Assembly (NCBI GenBank): GCA_032073245.1
Contig: DAMANX010000012.1
Coordinates: 1 to 64,000, forward strand
DNA length: 64,000 nucleotides
Reading direction: 5' to 3'
Source: QVMG01 sp032073245
Lineage (GTDB): Bacteria; Bacteroidota; Bacteroidia; Bacteroidales; Tannerellaceae
Under the pieces are notes generated by a model. The model saw only the letters and a program-made list of their open reading frames with translations, did no database searches and had not been told where the DNA came from. The translations under genes and the position numbers were made by a program. Each line of letters begins with the position of its first letter. The stretch's first letter is position 1. This document shows positions 51,209-59,017 of the stretch, in pieces.

Positions 51209-52062
51209 AAAGAAATATGAGAATATACCGGAATAATATATTAATCTTAGCCTTTTTCGCCTCTTTACTTATATTGGGAGGATGTAAGTCATCCCAAAAA
51301 GTAGCAACTGTTGAATCCGGTGCTGCAAAGGCGCATTCTGATTTCTTTGATTCAATGCGAGCCCAGTCTTTTCAGTTCGAAACGTTATCAGCCCGTATGA
51401 ATGTTGATCTAAATTTCCCGGGCACAGAAGTGAGTTCCCGGGTAGATTTGCGTATGGTTAAAGACAGTGCTTTCCAACTATCCGTACAACCTCTTATGGG
51501 TATTGAACTTTTCCGTATAGAGATGAACCGGGATAGTATAAAGATTATCGACCGGATGAGTCGGCGCTATGTGGCAGAGAATTATGCCAATCTGAAAGAA
51601 CAAACACCTATTGTTTTTAACTATAATAATCTACAATCTCTATTTGTCAATCATCTCTTTTTGCCTGGCGAAGACGCTGTTTTGCCCGCACATTACAATC
51701 GTTTTCAATTAAATCAGGAAGGAAGTATGGCCGAGATACAAACAAAAGATAAAATGGGGTTACAGTATATATTTATGGCTGATGGAGAGGAGAAATTGCT
51801 TTCTACATATATAACTGATAAATCAGAATTGTATGCATTACAATGGGTTTATTCAAACTTCATACTTTCAGAAGGGCAACCTTTCCCTTCATTGATGGAT
51901 GTACAGGTTTTTTCCGAAGGTAAAAGTAAAGGAAGTATTAAGATGCATTTCTCAAAGATACAAACCAATATCCCGGTAAAAGTTGAAGCTCCTATTCCGG
52001 ATAAATATACCCGGGTTACATTGGCGGATATTTTGAAAACATTGAGTAATAAGAATAAGTAA
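51205..52062 (+). CDS. DUF4292-type outer-membrane lipoprotein
   Basis: The 285-residue lipoprotein has a signal peptide with lipobox LGGC27. The mature part is beta-rich and starts 'SARMNVDLNFPGTEVSSRVDLRM', with later 'IKIIDRMSRRYVAENYANLK', a LolB/LolA-like pattern typical of DUF4292. It may act in lipoprotein or lipid handling; that role is by fold only. The ATG at 51217 is an alternative start. It is translationally coupled to the TPR gene (ATGA overlap) and lies 5 bp before envC. Confidence 0.82.
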   Translation: MKRNMRIYRNNILILAFFASLLILGGCKSSQKVATVESGAAKAHSDFFDSMRAQSFQFETLSARMNVDLNFPGTEVSSRVDLRMVKDSAFQLSVQPLMGIELFRIEMNRDSIKIIDRMSRRYVAENYANLKEQTPIVFNYNNLQSLFVNHLFLPGEDAVLPAHYNRFQLNQEGSMAEIQTKDKMGLQYIFMADGEEKLLSTYITDKSELYALQWVYSNFILSEGQPFPSLMDVQVFSEGKSKGSIKMHFSKIQTNIPVKVEAPIPDKYTRVTLADILKTLSNKNK

Positions 52063-52067
52063 AATAT

Positions 52068-53330
52068 ATGCGGTTTTTTTGGGTTATCCTATTTCTATGC
52101 ACAGTTTTGACAGCTACCGGACAGAAGAAGTCGGCTGCTGTACAGAAACTGGAAAAGCAACGCAAAGAAGCTTTGGCTGAAATAGAAACGACTAACCAGT
52201 TGTTGAAAGAAACGGAACAGACCGCCAAAAACTCATTAAATCGTCTTAATCTACTTTCCCGACAAATACTTTCCCGTAAAAGTGTGATAAACCTGTTGAA
52301 TCAGGAGATGACTGCCATTGACCATGAAATAAGTGCTATGCAACGAAACATAAACGAACTGCAGGGTGAGTTAAAACGAAAACAACAAAACTATAGTCAA
52401 TCGGCTCAACAGATTCAACGCAGAAAGAATTCTCAGGACAAACTTCTTTTTATTCTATCAGCAGAGAACTTCTCACAATCCATGCGTCGCATGCGTTATC
52501 TTCGTGAGTTTGCTTATTGGCAAAAACAACAGGCAAATGATATTGTAGCAAAGCAAAATGAAATAACAGCAAAACAGGAGGAACTGCGACAAACACGTGA
52601 GGACAAACAAGCCTTATTAAATGAACGTGAGGAAGAGAGCCGAAAATTGGTTGGTGAAGAAAACAATCAAAAGAAAGAAGTTCAGGAATTGAATAAAAAA
52701 CAAAAACAATTACAAGCAGAACTTCGTAAGAAACAACAGCAAGCACAAGCGCTTAATAAGCAAATAGAAAAACTGATCGCAGAAGAAATAGCAAAGGCAG
52801 AAGCAGAAGCTAAAGCGGCTGCAGCAAAAGAAAAAACTGAAGGGAAGGCGCCTTCCCGTGTTGCTGACACAAAGGGAGGCTATGCTATGACAAAGGCTGA
52901 AAAGCAATTATCGGATGACTTTGCCGGGAACCGGGGTAAATTGCCATTGCCTTTGGAAGGGCGATATACTATTGTCGGAACTTTTGGTGAACAACAACAT
53001 TCCCAACTGAAATATGTCCGTATGAATAATAGTGGAATTGATATACAAACTACTCCGGGTACAGATGCACGTGCCGTGTTTAATGGAGAAGTAACTCGTG
53101 TATTCGTTGTTCCGGGATATAATAATTCAGTGATTGTGCGTCATGGTAATTATCTGACAGTATATAGTAATCTCAGCCAGGTATATGTGAAAGCAGGGGA
53201 TAAAGTTAAAACCCGGCAAGCTATTGGTAAAATTTTTACCGACACTGAGAATTCAAATGAGACAATTTTACACTTCCAACTCTGGAAAGAAAAGACAAAA
53301 CTCGATCCGTCACCTTGGTTGGATAAATAA
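52068..53330 (+). CDS. envC: EnvC-like murein hydrolase activator (degenerate LytM/M23)
   Basis: The 420-residue periplasmic protein has a signal peptide (MRFFWVILFLCTVLTATG), a long coiled-coil (about 20-255, repeated K/E/Q-rich heptads, 'KKQKQLQAELRKKQQQAQAL') and a C-terminal LytM/M23 domain (about 295-418). The zinc ligands of active M23 enzymes are missing: 'NNSGIDI' has Asn for the first His, and 'YSNL' stands for 'YxHL'. This points to a non-catalytic activator of cell-wall amidases in daughter-cell separation, as in EnvC. It is the last gene of the TPR-DUF4292-envC operon and convergent with ung. Confidence 0.88.
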   Translation: MRFFWVILFLCTVLTATGQKKSAAVQKLEKQRKEALAEIETTNQLLKETEQTAKNSLNRLNLLSRQILSRKSVINLLNQEMTAIDHEISAMQRNINELQGELKRKQQNYSQSAQQIQRRKNSQDKLLFILSAENFSQSMRRMRYLREFAYWQKQQANDIVAKQNEITAKQEELRQTREDKQALLNEREEESRKLVGEENNQKKEVQELNKKQKQLQAELRKKQQQAQALNKQIEKLIAEEIAKAEAEAKAAAAKEKTEGKAPSRVADTKGGYAMTKAEKQLSDDFAGNRGKLPLPLEGRYTIVGTFGEQQHSQLKYVRMNNSGIDIQTTPGTDARAVFNGEVTRVFVVPGYNNSVIVRHGNYLTVYSNLSQVYVKAGDKVKTRQAIGKIFTDTENSNETILHFQLWKEKTKLDPSPWLDK

Positions 53331-53335
53331 TATTT

Positions 53336-53998
53336 TTACCACTCGATAGGTGTTTGTCCGGTAGAAATCAAATATTCATTTGTTTTAGAAAAATGCTTAC
53401 TCCCAAAGAAGCCTCTATAAGAAGAAAGCGGGGAGGGGTGTGCTGATTTTAGCACAAGGTTTCGTGAAGGATCAATAAAAGAGCCCTTTCTTTGTGCATA
53501 AGACCCCCAAAGAATATAGACAATATTATCTCTTTCTTCTGCTAATTTATGAATAACCGCATCTGTAAAGATTTCCCAACCTCTGTTTTGATGAGAACCC
53601 GCTTGATGTGCACGAACTGTAAGTGTCGCATTCAATAATAATACACCTTGATCCGCCCACCGTGTAAGATTGCCGGTGCCGGGCATAGGTCTCCCTAAAT
53701 CATCCTGTATTTCTTTGAATATATTGACCAGAGAAGGAGGAAAAGGAATACCATCCTGTACAGAGAAGCATAACCCATGTGCCTGACGTGGTTCATGATA
53801 AGGATCCTGTCCTAAAATTACCACTTTCACCTTGTCAAAAGGACAATGTGTAAACGCATTGAAAATGTAAGGTCCGGGAGGATAGACAGTAGTAGTCATA
53901 TACTCCTGTCGGACAAAATCCGTTAACGACTTAAAATAATCCTTCTCGAATTCCGGTGCTAACCGCTCTTTCCAACTTTGTTCTATTTTGACATCCAT
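53336..53998 (-). CDS. ung: Uracil-DNA glycosylase, family 1
   Basis: The 220-residue repair enzyme removes uracil from DNA. The catalytic motif is 'GQDPYHEP' with D65 activating water (the family usually has GQDPYHGP), and the DNA-intercalation loop is 'HPSPLSSYRGFFGS' near the C terminus. 'AHGLCFSV' lines the uracil pocket. The length is normal. It is convergent with envC (5-bp gap). An inverted repeat separates it from asnA. Confidence 0.97.
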   Translation of the reverse strand: MDVKIEQSWKERLAPEFEKDYFKSLTDFVRQEYMTTTVYPPGPYIFNAFTHCPFDKVKVVILGQDPYHEPRQAHGLCFSVQDGIPFPPSLVNIFKEIQDDLGRPMPGTGNLTRWADQGVLLLNATLTVRAHQAGSHQNRGWEIFTDAVIHKLAEERDNIVYILWGSYAQRKGSFIDPSRNLVLKSAHPSPLSSYRGFFGSKHFSKTNEYLISTGQTPIEW

Positions 53999-54006
53999 GG
54001 TAACGA

Positions 54007-54105
54007 ATTGATAATGGATAATTGATAGTTGACAATTATCTCATTAGTTTTATGTCAAAGATAAGAAGTTTCTTTAAATTGTCAATTATCAATTATCCAT
54101 TGTCA
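54007..54105. repeat. Inverted repeat between asnA and ung
   Basis: Two arms of about 25 bp (54012-54036, containing GGATAATTGATAG, and 54078-54103) are complementary apart from one or two mismatches and flank a 41-bp loop. AT-rich TCAATTATC-type repeats like this are dispersed in many genomes of this group. It could also act as a terminator for the asnA transcript. Confidence 0.7.
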
Positions 54106-54106
54106 A

Positions 54107-55144
54107 TTATATAAGTGGCATCCCTGCTTCTGCAGCCTCTTGCCGCATATCTTCCGGCCAGATACTCGCCTGAATCTCTCCGATATGAGCCTTGCGCAGG
54201 TAAAACATACATAAACGGCTTTGCCCGATACCACCACCAATACTTAATGGTAGTTCATCGTTTAGTAAACGTTTATGAAAGAAGAGTTCCTTTTTATCAG
54301 TAGCATCACATATATCTAATTGACGGAGTAATGCTTCTTTGTTGACGCGAATACCCATGGACGAAATTTCAAGTGCACGACCCAAAACTTCATCCCATAC
54401 AAGGAGATCTCCGTTTAATCCCGGAAGGCCACGGTCTCCCATGGTAGACCAATCGTCATAGTCTGGTGCACGTCCATCATGTTTTTCCCCATTACTCAGG
54501 AGACAACCGATACCTATAATAAATACTGCTCCATATTCTTTGGTAATGGCATCTTCCCGTTCTTTCGGTGTAAAATTAGGGTATTTTTGTAGGAGGTCTT
54601 CTGCGTGTATAAAATAAATATCCTGTGGTAAAACCGGTTTGATTTCAGGAAACATTTCATAAACCATATATTCAGTGCGAACCATGGCTGCATAAATACG
54701 ACAAACGATCATTTTCAGGAAACCAATATTGCGTTCTTCTGCTGTCATAACACGTTCCCAGTCCCATTGGTCAACATACAGTGAATGTAGGTTTCCTAAT
54801 TCTTCATCAGAACGAATTGCATTCATATCGGTGTAAATACCATATCCTTCTTCTATATCGTAATCAGCTAATGTAAGACGTTTCCATTTAGCCAACGAGT
54901 GTACAATCTCTGCTCTTGCATCTTCCAGATCTTTGATTGGAAAGCTAACAGCCCGTTCTGTTCCGTTAAGATCATCATTTATCCCTAATCCTTTCAATAC
55001 AAAAAGAGGTGCAGTCACACGACGCAAGCGTAATTCAGAAGAAAGATTCTGTTGGAAAAAATCTTTGATTTTTTTAATTCCTAATTCAGTCTGGCACAGG
55101 TTGAGCAGTGCTTTATAGCCTGCCGGTTTTATTAAATAACTCAT
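54107..55144 (-). CDS. asnA: Aspartate-ammonia ligase (AsnA-type asparagine synthetase)
   Basis: The 345-residue enzyme makes asparagine from aspartate, ammonia and ATP. It belongs to the class II aminoacyl-tRNA synthetase fold and shows 'LRLRRVTAPLFV', 'VHSLAKWKR', 'SLYVDQWDWE', 'GRAPDYDDW' and 'GGGIGQSRLCMFYLRKAHIGE' (in part). The family is typical of ammonia-dependent synthesis; no glutamine amidotransferase domain is present. It is a single gene divergent from tRNA-Arg. Confidence 0.96.
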   Translation of the reverse strand: MSYLIKPAGYKALLNLCQTELGIKKIKDFFQQNLSSELRLRRVTAPLFVLKGLGINDDLNGTERAVSFPIKDLEDARAEIVHSLAKWKRLTLADYDIEEGYGIYTDMNAIRSDEELGNLHSLYVDQWDWERVMTAEERNIGFLKMIVCRIYAAMVRTEYMVYEMFPEIKPVLPQDIYFIHAEDLLQKYPNFTPKEREDAITKEYGAVFIIGIGCLLSNGEKHDGRAPDYDDWSTMGDRGLPGLNGDLLVWDEVLGRALEISSMGIRVNKEALLRQLDICDATDKKELFFHKRLLNDELPLSIGGGIGQSRLCMFYLRKAHIGEIQASIWPEDMRQEAAEAGMPLI

Positions 55145-55294
55145 TGTCTATTGTGTTATACCATATTTCTTATGAGCAGCAAAGTTAGTTGAATCTATTA
55201 AATTGGCAAGCAATTTGCTTTTTTATATTCAAAATGGAAGGGATAATTCCTATAAACATGGCAAAATATCAAAAACGATAATTTCTTATATCCA

Positions 55295-55326
55295 CTTGCG
55301 CAACTGATAGAATATATGTACTTTTG
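55295..55326 (+). promoter_or_regulatory. Promoter of tRNA-Arg
   Basis: TACTTTTG at 55319-55326 is a perfect -7 box, and CTTG at 55295-55298 lies 20 bp before it. The mature tRNA begins at 55345. Confidence 0.75.
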
Positions 55327-55344
55327 CGACGTCCTTTCCAACCT

Positions 55345-55416
55345 GCACCCGTAGTTCAATGGATAGAATTCTGGATTCCGGTTCCAGTGATTGGGGTTCG
55401 AATCCCCACGGGTGTA
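55345..55416 (+). tRNA. tRNA-Arg(CCG)
   Basis: The 72-nt cloverleaf starts GCACCCG, paired with CGGGTGT before discriminator A. The anticodon stem CTGGA/TCCAG encloses TTCCGGT, giving anticodon CCG. The T arm TGGGG/CCCCA with TTCGAAT is intact. No CCA is encoded. Confidence 0.97.
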
Positions 55417-55436
55417 CTTAGATAAACATATTTTTA

Positions 55437-57989
55437 TTAGAAAGACAACTTAAACATAAAGCGTAATCCGCTTTTCTGAATCCCAGGATTGTCCAGATAG
55501 CTAAGACGCCATACATAATCAAGGCGGATAAATTTTAATATGTTCTCTATCCCTACACCGAATTCCATATAAGGATCGCTTCCCATTACATAAGAACCTT
55601 CCGGAAAGGCATACAATCCTTCCCCGTTAATATTAGGGTTATTCTTGTCTGTCAAATTGCCATAAAGTCCACGGAACGTTAAGATTTCCCTCCATTGCAA
55701 TTTCTTTAAAAGAGGGATTCTATTGAGTATGGTTCCATTCATATAATAAGTGAGCTCCCACGAAGCATATTCATCATTAATAAACTCCATCGCATTCATA
55801 TTGGTATATGATTCGGGATAAATCTGGTAAGAAAGGTTAGCATTGGGCAGAATAAGTAATGGATAAGGAACTTTATCCCATACTTTCCCTGCTTTTGCAA
55901 TGATATCTACATAACCGAAAGGTGTTAGCCAAAAGCGTTTCTGAATGCCGATGTCCGTACGGTTATATGTATAATCCGAACCTAAAAATCCCTTGTGAGA
56001 AACTACATGATTCAGTGTTATAACCGGATAATCCAATGTGATTGGATAACGGTAATTACGTGTTTGGTAAAATTTTTCTTTGGGAGCATATCTGAAACGA
56101 AATTCCATTTCGCTCATCATATACGATTTCACAGGAGTAAGTTGATTGTCTGCGCCAATCAGATCAAATGCTGAATATTCCGTAGCACTCTCCTCTTTAT
56201 TCCGTAGCACAACTCCATAGCCTAATCCATTATAATGTTCTCTGTAATAAGTCAACTCCGCATTACGCAGATAAGTGGCTCTCGTATCCTTCTGTCTTTT
56301 CAAGGCCAGGAATATATTATCCTTATTGGTATACATATATTGCTGTCCTAGCTGGTTGATGTCATAACTCAACTCAGCCCGGATAGAATGAACCGGGAAT
56401 TCTTTCCTGTAATCGTTTTTATCAATAAAAGAATATTCGGCTATAGCATCATATTTAACTTTTTCATCCTTGGTTCCATAAGCTACAAATCCATCTAAAA
56501 AGAGACGTTTGCTGAAGGCGGTTGTGGTAGTTCCTCCAAAGCGGAAGCGTGCTCCCTCAATCGAATTGCCACTAATAAAAGTATTTACAGGCCCAACCTC
56601 AAATTTACTTTTTAAAGGATCCGGATGGGTTTGTATATATCCGCTTGTAAACCATGAAACCACCTTTTCCGTAATTTTAAATATAGGAACGGAACGTAAT
56701 TGTGTCATTAGTTTATCAACACTATTTGGATTCCGGTGAGCTGTCTCAGCAGGGCGTATAGATTCCCAATACTCTTCAGTACGAGTGTTTGCTTTTTCAT
56801 CGGTGACAATAGGAGCACTTTGCTGAAAAATCGAAAGATCTTCAGGGGGATCAAATGATTGATTGCGATATATAATTGTCCTTCGCGCAAACATCCCGTT
56901 TGATTTCTCTGTCAGTTTTAAATCAACCAGGATATCATTTTTCAGGATGAGGCGTGTTCCGTCTTCGGTTCGCTCAAAATCCTGATTTATTGTCATCCTA
57001 TCTACAAAGTTCAAATTTATATCTTTGGGAATATTTAACTGTGCCTGTTGTACAAAGTAAGTAGAATCAAGAGTTACGTATAAATGTCCTGTGAATCCCA
57101 ATGATTCGGAATTAAAAGGAACGAAACCAAGGTCTACACAAGGAGTGCCTGCTATATCCAATGTGTCAAGTAAGTAATATTTGTAGAAATCAGGGCCCAT
57201 TCGTGAAAGGGGACTCACAAAACGAAACAAAAAGAGAGAGACATCATTCTGGAAGATATCTATCTCACGGAAAACCTCATTTAATACGTTTTGCACACCA
57301 TCACGGGAAAAGATTTCATCTATACCTGCAGATTTTGAAGCATGAACCAATCGCTTTTCCCTTTTAGGGCTTTTTTGATAATAAACTGTTTCAGCTTTTT
57401 CTTTTTCAGATATAGGAAGAACCGTTTTTCCGATATCCAAAGTATCAATATAATCAATCAGGAAGTCAAAACGCCTTTTTTTACCATCTTTTCTGGGCGC
57501 TTTAGGTACGTAGTTGTCCAGTGACATCGTCATTCTTTCATAATGATCATATTGAAAATAGTCATGGTTTTGTGGGGAATTTGCCTCACGGTTAGCAATC
57601 ACATTCCTTACAAATTCAACCGCAGGATTTTCCTTTTTACTATATTTCTCTTTACGGGGTCGAATAACAACTTCTTGCAGATTGATTGTAGTTGGAGCTA
57701 ATTCGATATGCAAAGTATTTGTACGCCCAGGCCTGATCGTGACCTCTTTTTCTGTATATCCTAAATAAGATACTACCAATTTGTTGGCAGTTGTTCTTGC
57801 TGAGAAATCGAACATTCCATCCATATCTGTGGTGGTGCCAATCCGGGTTCCCTGAAATAGAATAGAAACAGAAGGTAAATATTCACCTGTAATTGAGTCG
57901 GTAACTTCCCCTCGTATAATGGTATTTTGCCCAATGACTATTTGGGATATAAAAAATATAGAGAATAATAAAAGAATCTTTTTACTCAT
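55437..57989 (-). CDS. DUF5686-type outer-membrane beta-barrel protein with carboxypeptidase-like N-terminal domain
   Basis: The 850-residue protein has a signal peptide (MSKKILLLFSIFFISQIVIG), a CarboxypepD-regulatory-like domain (about 25-110, 'GEYLPSVSILFQGTRIGTTTD', in part), then a DUF5686 region ('LKLTEKSNGMFARRT', 'VVIRPRKEKYSKKENPAVEFV', in part) and a C-terminal beta-barrel ending in 'RFMFKLSF', the aromatic end needed for outer-membrane insertion. It lacks a TonB-dependent plug. The function is unknown. Upstream (58057-58085) are two TACATAGAAT direct repeats. Confidence 0.85.
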   Translation of the reverse strand: MSKKILLLFSIFFISQIVIGQNTIIRGEVTDSITGEYLPSVSILFQGTRIGTTTDMDGMFDFSARTTANKLVVSYLGYTEKEVTIRPGRTNTLHIELAPTTINLQEVVIRPRKEKYSKKENPAVEFVRNVIANREANSPQNHDYFQYDHYERMTMSLDNYVPKAPRKDGKKRRFDFLIDYIDTLDIGKTVLPISEKEKAETVYYQKSPKREKRLVHASKSAGIDEIFSRDGVQNVLNEVFREIDIFQNDVSLFLFRFVSPLSRMGPDFYKYYLLDTLDIAGTPCVDLGFVPFNSESLGFTGHLYVTLDSTYFVQQAQLNIPKDINLNFVDRMTINQDFERTEDGTRLILKNDILVDLKLTEKSNGMFARRTIIYRNQSFDPPEDLSIFQQSAPIVTDEKANTRTEEYWESIRPAETAHRNPNSVDKLMTQLRSVPIFKITEKVVSWFTSGYIQTHPDPLKSKFEVGPVNTFISGNSIEGARFRFGGTTTTAFSKRLFLDGFVAYGTKDEKVKYDAIAEYSFIDKNDYRKEFPVHSIRAELSYDINQLGQQYMYTNKDNIFLALKRQKDTRATYLRNAELTYYREHYNGLGYGVVLRNKEESATEYSAFDLIGADNQLTPVKSYMMSEMEFRFRYAPKEKFYQTRNYRYPITLDYPVITLNHVVSHKGFLGSDYTYNRTDIGIQKRFWLTPFGYVDIIAKAGKVWDKVPYPLLILPNANLSYQIYPESYTNMNAMEFINDEYASWELTYYMNGTILNRIPLLKKLQWREILTFRGLYGNLTDKNNPNINGEGLYAFPEGSYVMGSDPYMEFGVGIENILKFIRLDYVWRLSYLDNPGIQKSGLRFMFKLSF

Positions 57990-58056
57990 TACAGTCCTTT
58001 TCGCTTTATTGCCTTTCCATTAACTAAAAACCCATGCAAAGGTATAACGTTTCTTT

Positions 58057-58085
58057 TACATAGAATGTTCCAAAATACATAGAAT
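58057..58085. promoter_or_regulatory. Direct repeat TACATAGAAT in the DUF5686/DoxX divergent region
   Basis: TACATAGAAT occurs at 58057-58066 and 58076-58085, 19 bp apart, each followed by a TTCCA. The complement ATTCTATGTA also occurs in the array at 12047-12056. It may be an activator site of the DUF5686 gene or of doxX. Confidence 0.4.
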
Positions 58086-58205
58086 CTATTCCATTTAGCT
58101 ATAAATATGATGATAGTTAGGCAGTTTAAACACAAGATTAAAACAATTTTGTTTATTCTTCTGTTCATAATATATAGATCAATGATTAAATAAATTCAAA
58201 TTAAT

Positions 58206-58640
58206 ATGAAGACAATTCTTCGGTTTTTATTTCCAAATAAGCCTGATGGACAAGGCTTTTCTCTTTTTCTACTATCGTTTCGTATCCTTTTCGGTGGCTT
58301 GTTCTTAACTCATGGTGTTCAGAAATGGATGAATTACTCGGAACTATCCCAGTCTTTTCCTGATCCGTTAGGCGTAGGCAGTCAAATCTCATTGGGGTTA
58401 GCTATCTTTGGAGAAGTAGCATGCTCGCTTGGATTTATTTTTGGGGCTTTCTATCGTCTGGCACTCATCCCAATGATTTTTACAATGGGAATGGCATTCT
58501 TTGTGATTCATGGTGGAGATCCTTTTGCTGCAAGAGAATTAGCGTTTGCTTATATGCTCGTGTTTATTATCATGTTCATTGCCGGTCCCGGTAAATACAC
58601 ACTGGATAGAATAGTTGCTGCGAACCTGATAAAAAGATAA
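58206..58640 (+). CDS. DoxX-family membrane protein
   Basis: The 144-residue inner-membrane protein has four hydrophobic segments and the DoxX pattern 'RILFGGLFLTHGVQKWMNYSE', 'GEVACSLGFIFGAFYRLALIP' (in part) and 'ELAFAYMLVFIIMFIAGPGKYTLD' (in part). The family is linked to redox or quinone metabolism in other organisms, but its role here is unknown. It is a single gene, convergent with the GH43-GH105 gene across a 377-bp gap rich in repeats. Confidence 0.85.
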   Translation: MKTILRFLFPNKPDGQGFSLFLLSFRILFGGLFLTHGVQKWMNYSELSQSFPDPLGVGSQISLGLAIFGEVACSLGFIFGAFYRLALIPMIFTMGMAFFVIHGGDPFAARELAFAYMLVFIIMFIAGPGKYTLDRIVAANLIKR

Positions 58641-58699
58641 ATTTTCATAGTTCAGTATGTTAAGAGAATTCAAATAGAATAATAGATAAGAAATAATTG

Positions 58700-58745
58700 C
58701 AACGATGGTAGAGACAGGGCAAGCCCTGTCTCTACGCCCTTGTCG
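58700..58745. repeat. Palindromic repeat, GTAGAGACA family, copy 3
   Basis: GTAGAGACAGGGC (58708-58720) and its exact complement (58723-58735) flank an AA centre. The outer CGATGG and CCCTTGTCGC mirror the flanks of the copy at 29984-30027. It differs from that copy by a compensated G-C for A-T change in the stem. Confidence 0.9.
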
Positions 58746-58840
58746 CTAAATCTTCAAATTTTACAATACTTGCATATACCCCTTATATTATGCGCTCATC
58801 AAATTATCAAATTGTTTTTTTATGATATCTGTTAGTACAA

Positions 58841-58899
58841 ATATGATACGTTAAAAAATCTTTCTATGTATAGTTTGAGCGAATGCTATGTATAGTTTG
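58841..58899. promoter_or_regulatory. Orphan 22-bp-period direct repeat block, homologous to the sigma/dusB promoter region
   Basis: CTATGTATAGTTTG occurs identically at 58864-58877 and 58886-58899, 22 bp apart. The stretch 58841-58895 equals 11983-12037 at 48 of 55 positions. Unlike that site it lies between two gene ends, so it has no obvious target gene here. Confidence 0.6.
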
Positions 58900-59017
58900 T
58901 CTGCGAATCATGTGTTTTGTGACAAAATGTCAATAATGTTTTTGTATAGTACTTAAAATAATAGAGGATATATTGTCAGACAATACACCCTCCATAAATA
59001 GATATATTAGTGGTAAG

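Larger units (their letters stand above)
58641..59017. other. 377-bp convergent intergenic region with repeats
   Basis: It contains a GTAGAGACA-family hairpin (58700-58745), a 55-bp block matching the sigma/dusB promoter region (58841-58895) with its direct repeats, and a 7-bp inverted repeat, TATTGTC/GACAATA at 58971-58985. No gene is seen, although such promoter-like blocks are unexpected where two genes end. Confidence 0.7.
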
